From: Candidatus Sumerlaeota bacterium
GTDB taxonomy: Bacteria > Sumerlaeota > Sumerlaeia > JADFCT01
Length of the DNA: 14,890 bases
Direction: 5' to 3'
NCBI GenBank assembly: GCA_026398575.1
Contig: JAPLSP010000114.1
Span: 1-14,890 of the forward strand
A program made the translations under genes and the position numbers. Within the stretch, counting starts at the first letter, position 1, and each line of letters begins with the position of its first letter. Shown piece after piece: positions 13,851 to 14,890 of the stretch. Under the pieces are notes generated by a model that saw only the letters and a list, made by a program, of their open reading frames with translations, was not told the origin of the DNA and did no database searches.

Positions 13851-14104
13851 CGCTTTGCCCTCCCGCTCCGGGATGATTTCCGCGAAGCGCGAAGGTAAGC
13901 CTCCGTTCCACGACTGAGCTCCGGATGCGCTTCCTTTTTCCAGGCGCCAAAACTTTCATTCAATGCCTGCCGAAAGCGCATGCGCTGCAATTCATGCGCC
14001 AAGGCTTGTGAGACGATCGCGCTTAGCTTGCCTTGTGGCGCCAGCGCGCGCAATTCATCCAATAGCTCGCTGGGCAACTGAAAATTAGCTTGAACATTGG
14101 ACAT
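13847..14104 (-). CDS. RHH-type antitoxin of the VapBC pair
   Basis: 85 aa. The N-terminal strand Q-A-N-F-Q-L-P followed by S-E-L-L-D-E-L-R-A and an S-A-I-V-S-Q-A-L-A-H-E-L helix fits a ribbon-helix-helix DNA-binding domain. The basic C-terminus (R-A-S-R-K-S-S-R-S-G-R) would be the toxin-binding tail. AGGAG lies 6 nt before the ATG, and a consensus promoter with a direct repeat lies upstream, so autoregulation by the VapBC complex is likely. It is not closely similar to the antitoxins at 5250 and 8675. Confidence 0.85.
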   Translation of the reverse strand: MSNVQANFQLPSELLDELRALAPQGKLSAIVSQALAHELQRMRFRQALNESFGAWKKEAHPELSRGTEAYLRASRKSSRSGRAKR

Positions 14105-14111
14105 GGCAATC

Positions 14112-14130
14112 TCCTATGAAGTTTCCTATG
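14112..14130. promoter_or_regulatory. Candidate vapBC operator: direct repeat
   Basis: TCCTATG occurs at 14112-14118 and 14124-14130, a 12-bp pitch. The left copy overlaps the Shine-Dalgarno and the right copy covers the expected transcription start just downstream of the -10. RHH antitoxins often bind pairs of half-sites at about this spacing. Confidence 0.5.
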
Positions 14131-14134
14131 CAAA

Positions 14135-14163
14135 ATTATAGGACTTCTTCTAGCACATGTCAA
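14135..14163 (-). promoter_or_regulatory. Consensus sigma-70 promoter for vapBC
   Basis: On the minus strand, TTGACA (14163-14158), exactly 17 nt, then TATAAT (14140-14135): both hexamers are perfect and the spacing is optimal. The -10 ends 30 nt before the antitoxin ATG. Such a strong promoter is typical of a tightly repressed TA operon. Confidence 0.85.
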
Positions 14164-14205
14164 ATGTTTAGTCTGGCGCGATGAGTGGATTCCAGTTTTC
14201 AGCGA

Positions 14206-14890
14206 TTATGCCCGCGCGCGCTTGCGGGCCAGGACGTCCACCATCACGACGATGAGAATGATCAGGCCCGTGACGACGGGGCGGTATTCGGCGCCGACGC
14301 CGAACTGGGTCAGCAGGTTGCTGATCACCTGCAGCAGGAGAAGGCCGATAAAGGTTTGGATCAGTCCGCCGCTGCCGCCGCCAAGGGGCGTTCCGCCGAC
14401 GATGACGCTGGCGATGGCGTCCAGCTCGCGTCCCTGATGGCTTTCGGCCAAGGCCGTGGCGGTGATGGCCACGTAAATGACCGCGGCAATGGCGCAGGTG
14501 AAGCCCACCAAGGCATACGTGGAGGCTTTGACAAGACGCGTGTTGACGCCGGCCAGCCATGCCGCGCCTTCGTTGCCGCCCAGCGCGAATATGTAATGGC
14601 CGAAACGGGTGTATTTCAGCAGGTAGTACCCAACAGCAAGCACCGCCAAAAAAATGATAATCGGGAAAGGAATCGGCAGGCTGTGAGTGAAGAACGGCAC
14701 TTTATCATCGTAGAAAGATGAGAATTGCTTGCGTAAGGGCAAAGAAGCGACCTGAAGCGCCTGACCGCCGCCGGTCATGATCAAGGCAATGCCGCGAAAG
14801 ACCAGCATGGTGCTCAGCGTCACCACGAACGGATTCACGCCGATGTATGCGATCAGTCCTCCATTGATCGCGCCCAGCGCCGCTCCCGCC
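14206..14890 (-). CDS. RbsC-type sugar ABC transporter permease (3' part, runs off right edge)
   Basis: The frame is open to the window edge, giving about 228 residues; the first visible ones, A-L-G-A-I-N-G-G-L-I-A-Y-I-G-V-N-P-F-V-V-T, match the conserved middle of RbsC/XylH-type permeases. The internal GTG at 14838 is therefore not the true start. A-L-G-G-N-E-G-A-A-W-L-A-G-V-N-T and E-L-D-A-I-A-S-V-I-V-G-G-T-P-L-G-G-G-S-G are family signatures, and several TM helices follow each other up to the C-terminus. It would import a pentose, hexose or sugar derivative with an RbsA-like ATPase and a binding protein, both outside the window. The substrate cannot be told. The stop is TAA at 14208-14206; no clear terminator follows. 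Confidence 0.92.
   Translation of the reverse strand, partial: AGAALGAINGGLIAYIGVNPFVVTLSTMLVFRGIALIMTGGGQALQVASLPLRKQFSSFYDDKVPFFTHSLPIPFPIIIFLAVLAVGYYLLKYTRFGHYIFALGGNEGAAWLAGVNTRLVKASTYALVGFTCAIAAVIYVAITATALAESHQGRELDAIASVIVGGTPLGGGSGGLIQTFIGLLLLQVISNLLTQFGVGAEYRPVVTGLIILIVVMVDVLARKRARA

Noticed and set aside
14210..14229. GCCCGC/GCGGGC hairpin at the 3' end of the permease gene as a terminator
   Set aside because: It lies within the last codons, and no T-run follows on the minus strand.

Overview
The window looks like a stretch of a GC-rich chromosome from an uncultured, probably Gram-negative environmental bacterium. Sec-type signal peptides, large secreted glycoside hydrolases, a GT-C membrane protein, many toxin-antitoxin (TA) genes and abundant intergenic repeats are a mix I associate with Planctomycetes/Lentisphaerae-like or candidate-phylum genomes (for example Hydrogenedentota, Sumerlaeota, Omnitrophota). 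This placement is an inference from style. No rRNA, tRNA, ribosomal protein, transposase, phage gene or CRISPR array is visible.

Layout. Positions 1-438 hold the first codons of a leftward gene, a Fur-box-like perfect palindrome, a doubtful 56-aa ORF and a hairpin. Then come an orphan MoxR AAA+ ATPase (439-1425) and a secreted or anchored trypsin-fold serine protease (1538-2569), with a short repeat between them. A REP-like element of three hairpins (2623-2717) precedes a secreted clan GH-A glycoside hydrolase (2827-5157). Next are an RHH antitoxin with a decayed PIN toxin, an intact DUF433/DUF5615 TA-like pair, a GH42-like secreted glycosidase (6245-8572), a second copy of the same RHH antitoxin with a differently decayed PIN toxin, and an overlapping DUF6922-like/AbiEii pair. 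A 1149-aa GT-C-like membrane protein (10011-13460) follows. It carries a roughly 280-bp block of heptanucleotide repeats inside its reading frame and a discoidin-like C-terminus. On the minus strand are an intact VapBC pair with a consensus sigma-70 promoter, and the 3' part of an RbsC-type sugar ABC permease that runs off the right edge.

How it fits together. The backbone appears to be carbohydrate biology: two secreted glycosidases, a polytopic GT-C-like protein and a sugar importer permease. Interleaved with it are five small TA or TA-like modules in about 9 kb, two of which have intact antitoxins but broken toxins. The two glycosidase genes are each followed, about 100 bp downstream, by the same promoter-antitoxin unit, whose promoter elements (TTGACT-N16-TATTGT) are identical in both copies. 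This repeated pattern and the in-frame heptamer block are the most unusual parts of the window. I do not see a wholly new multi-gene defence system.
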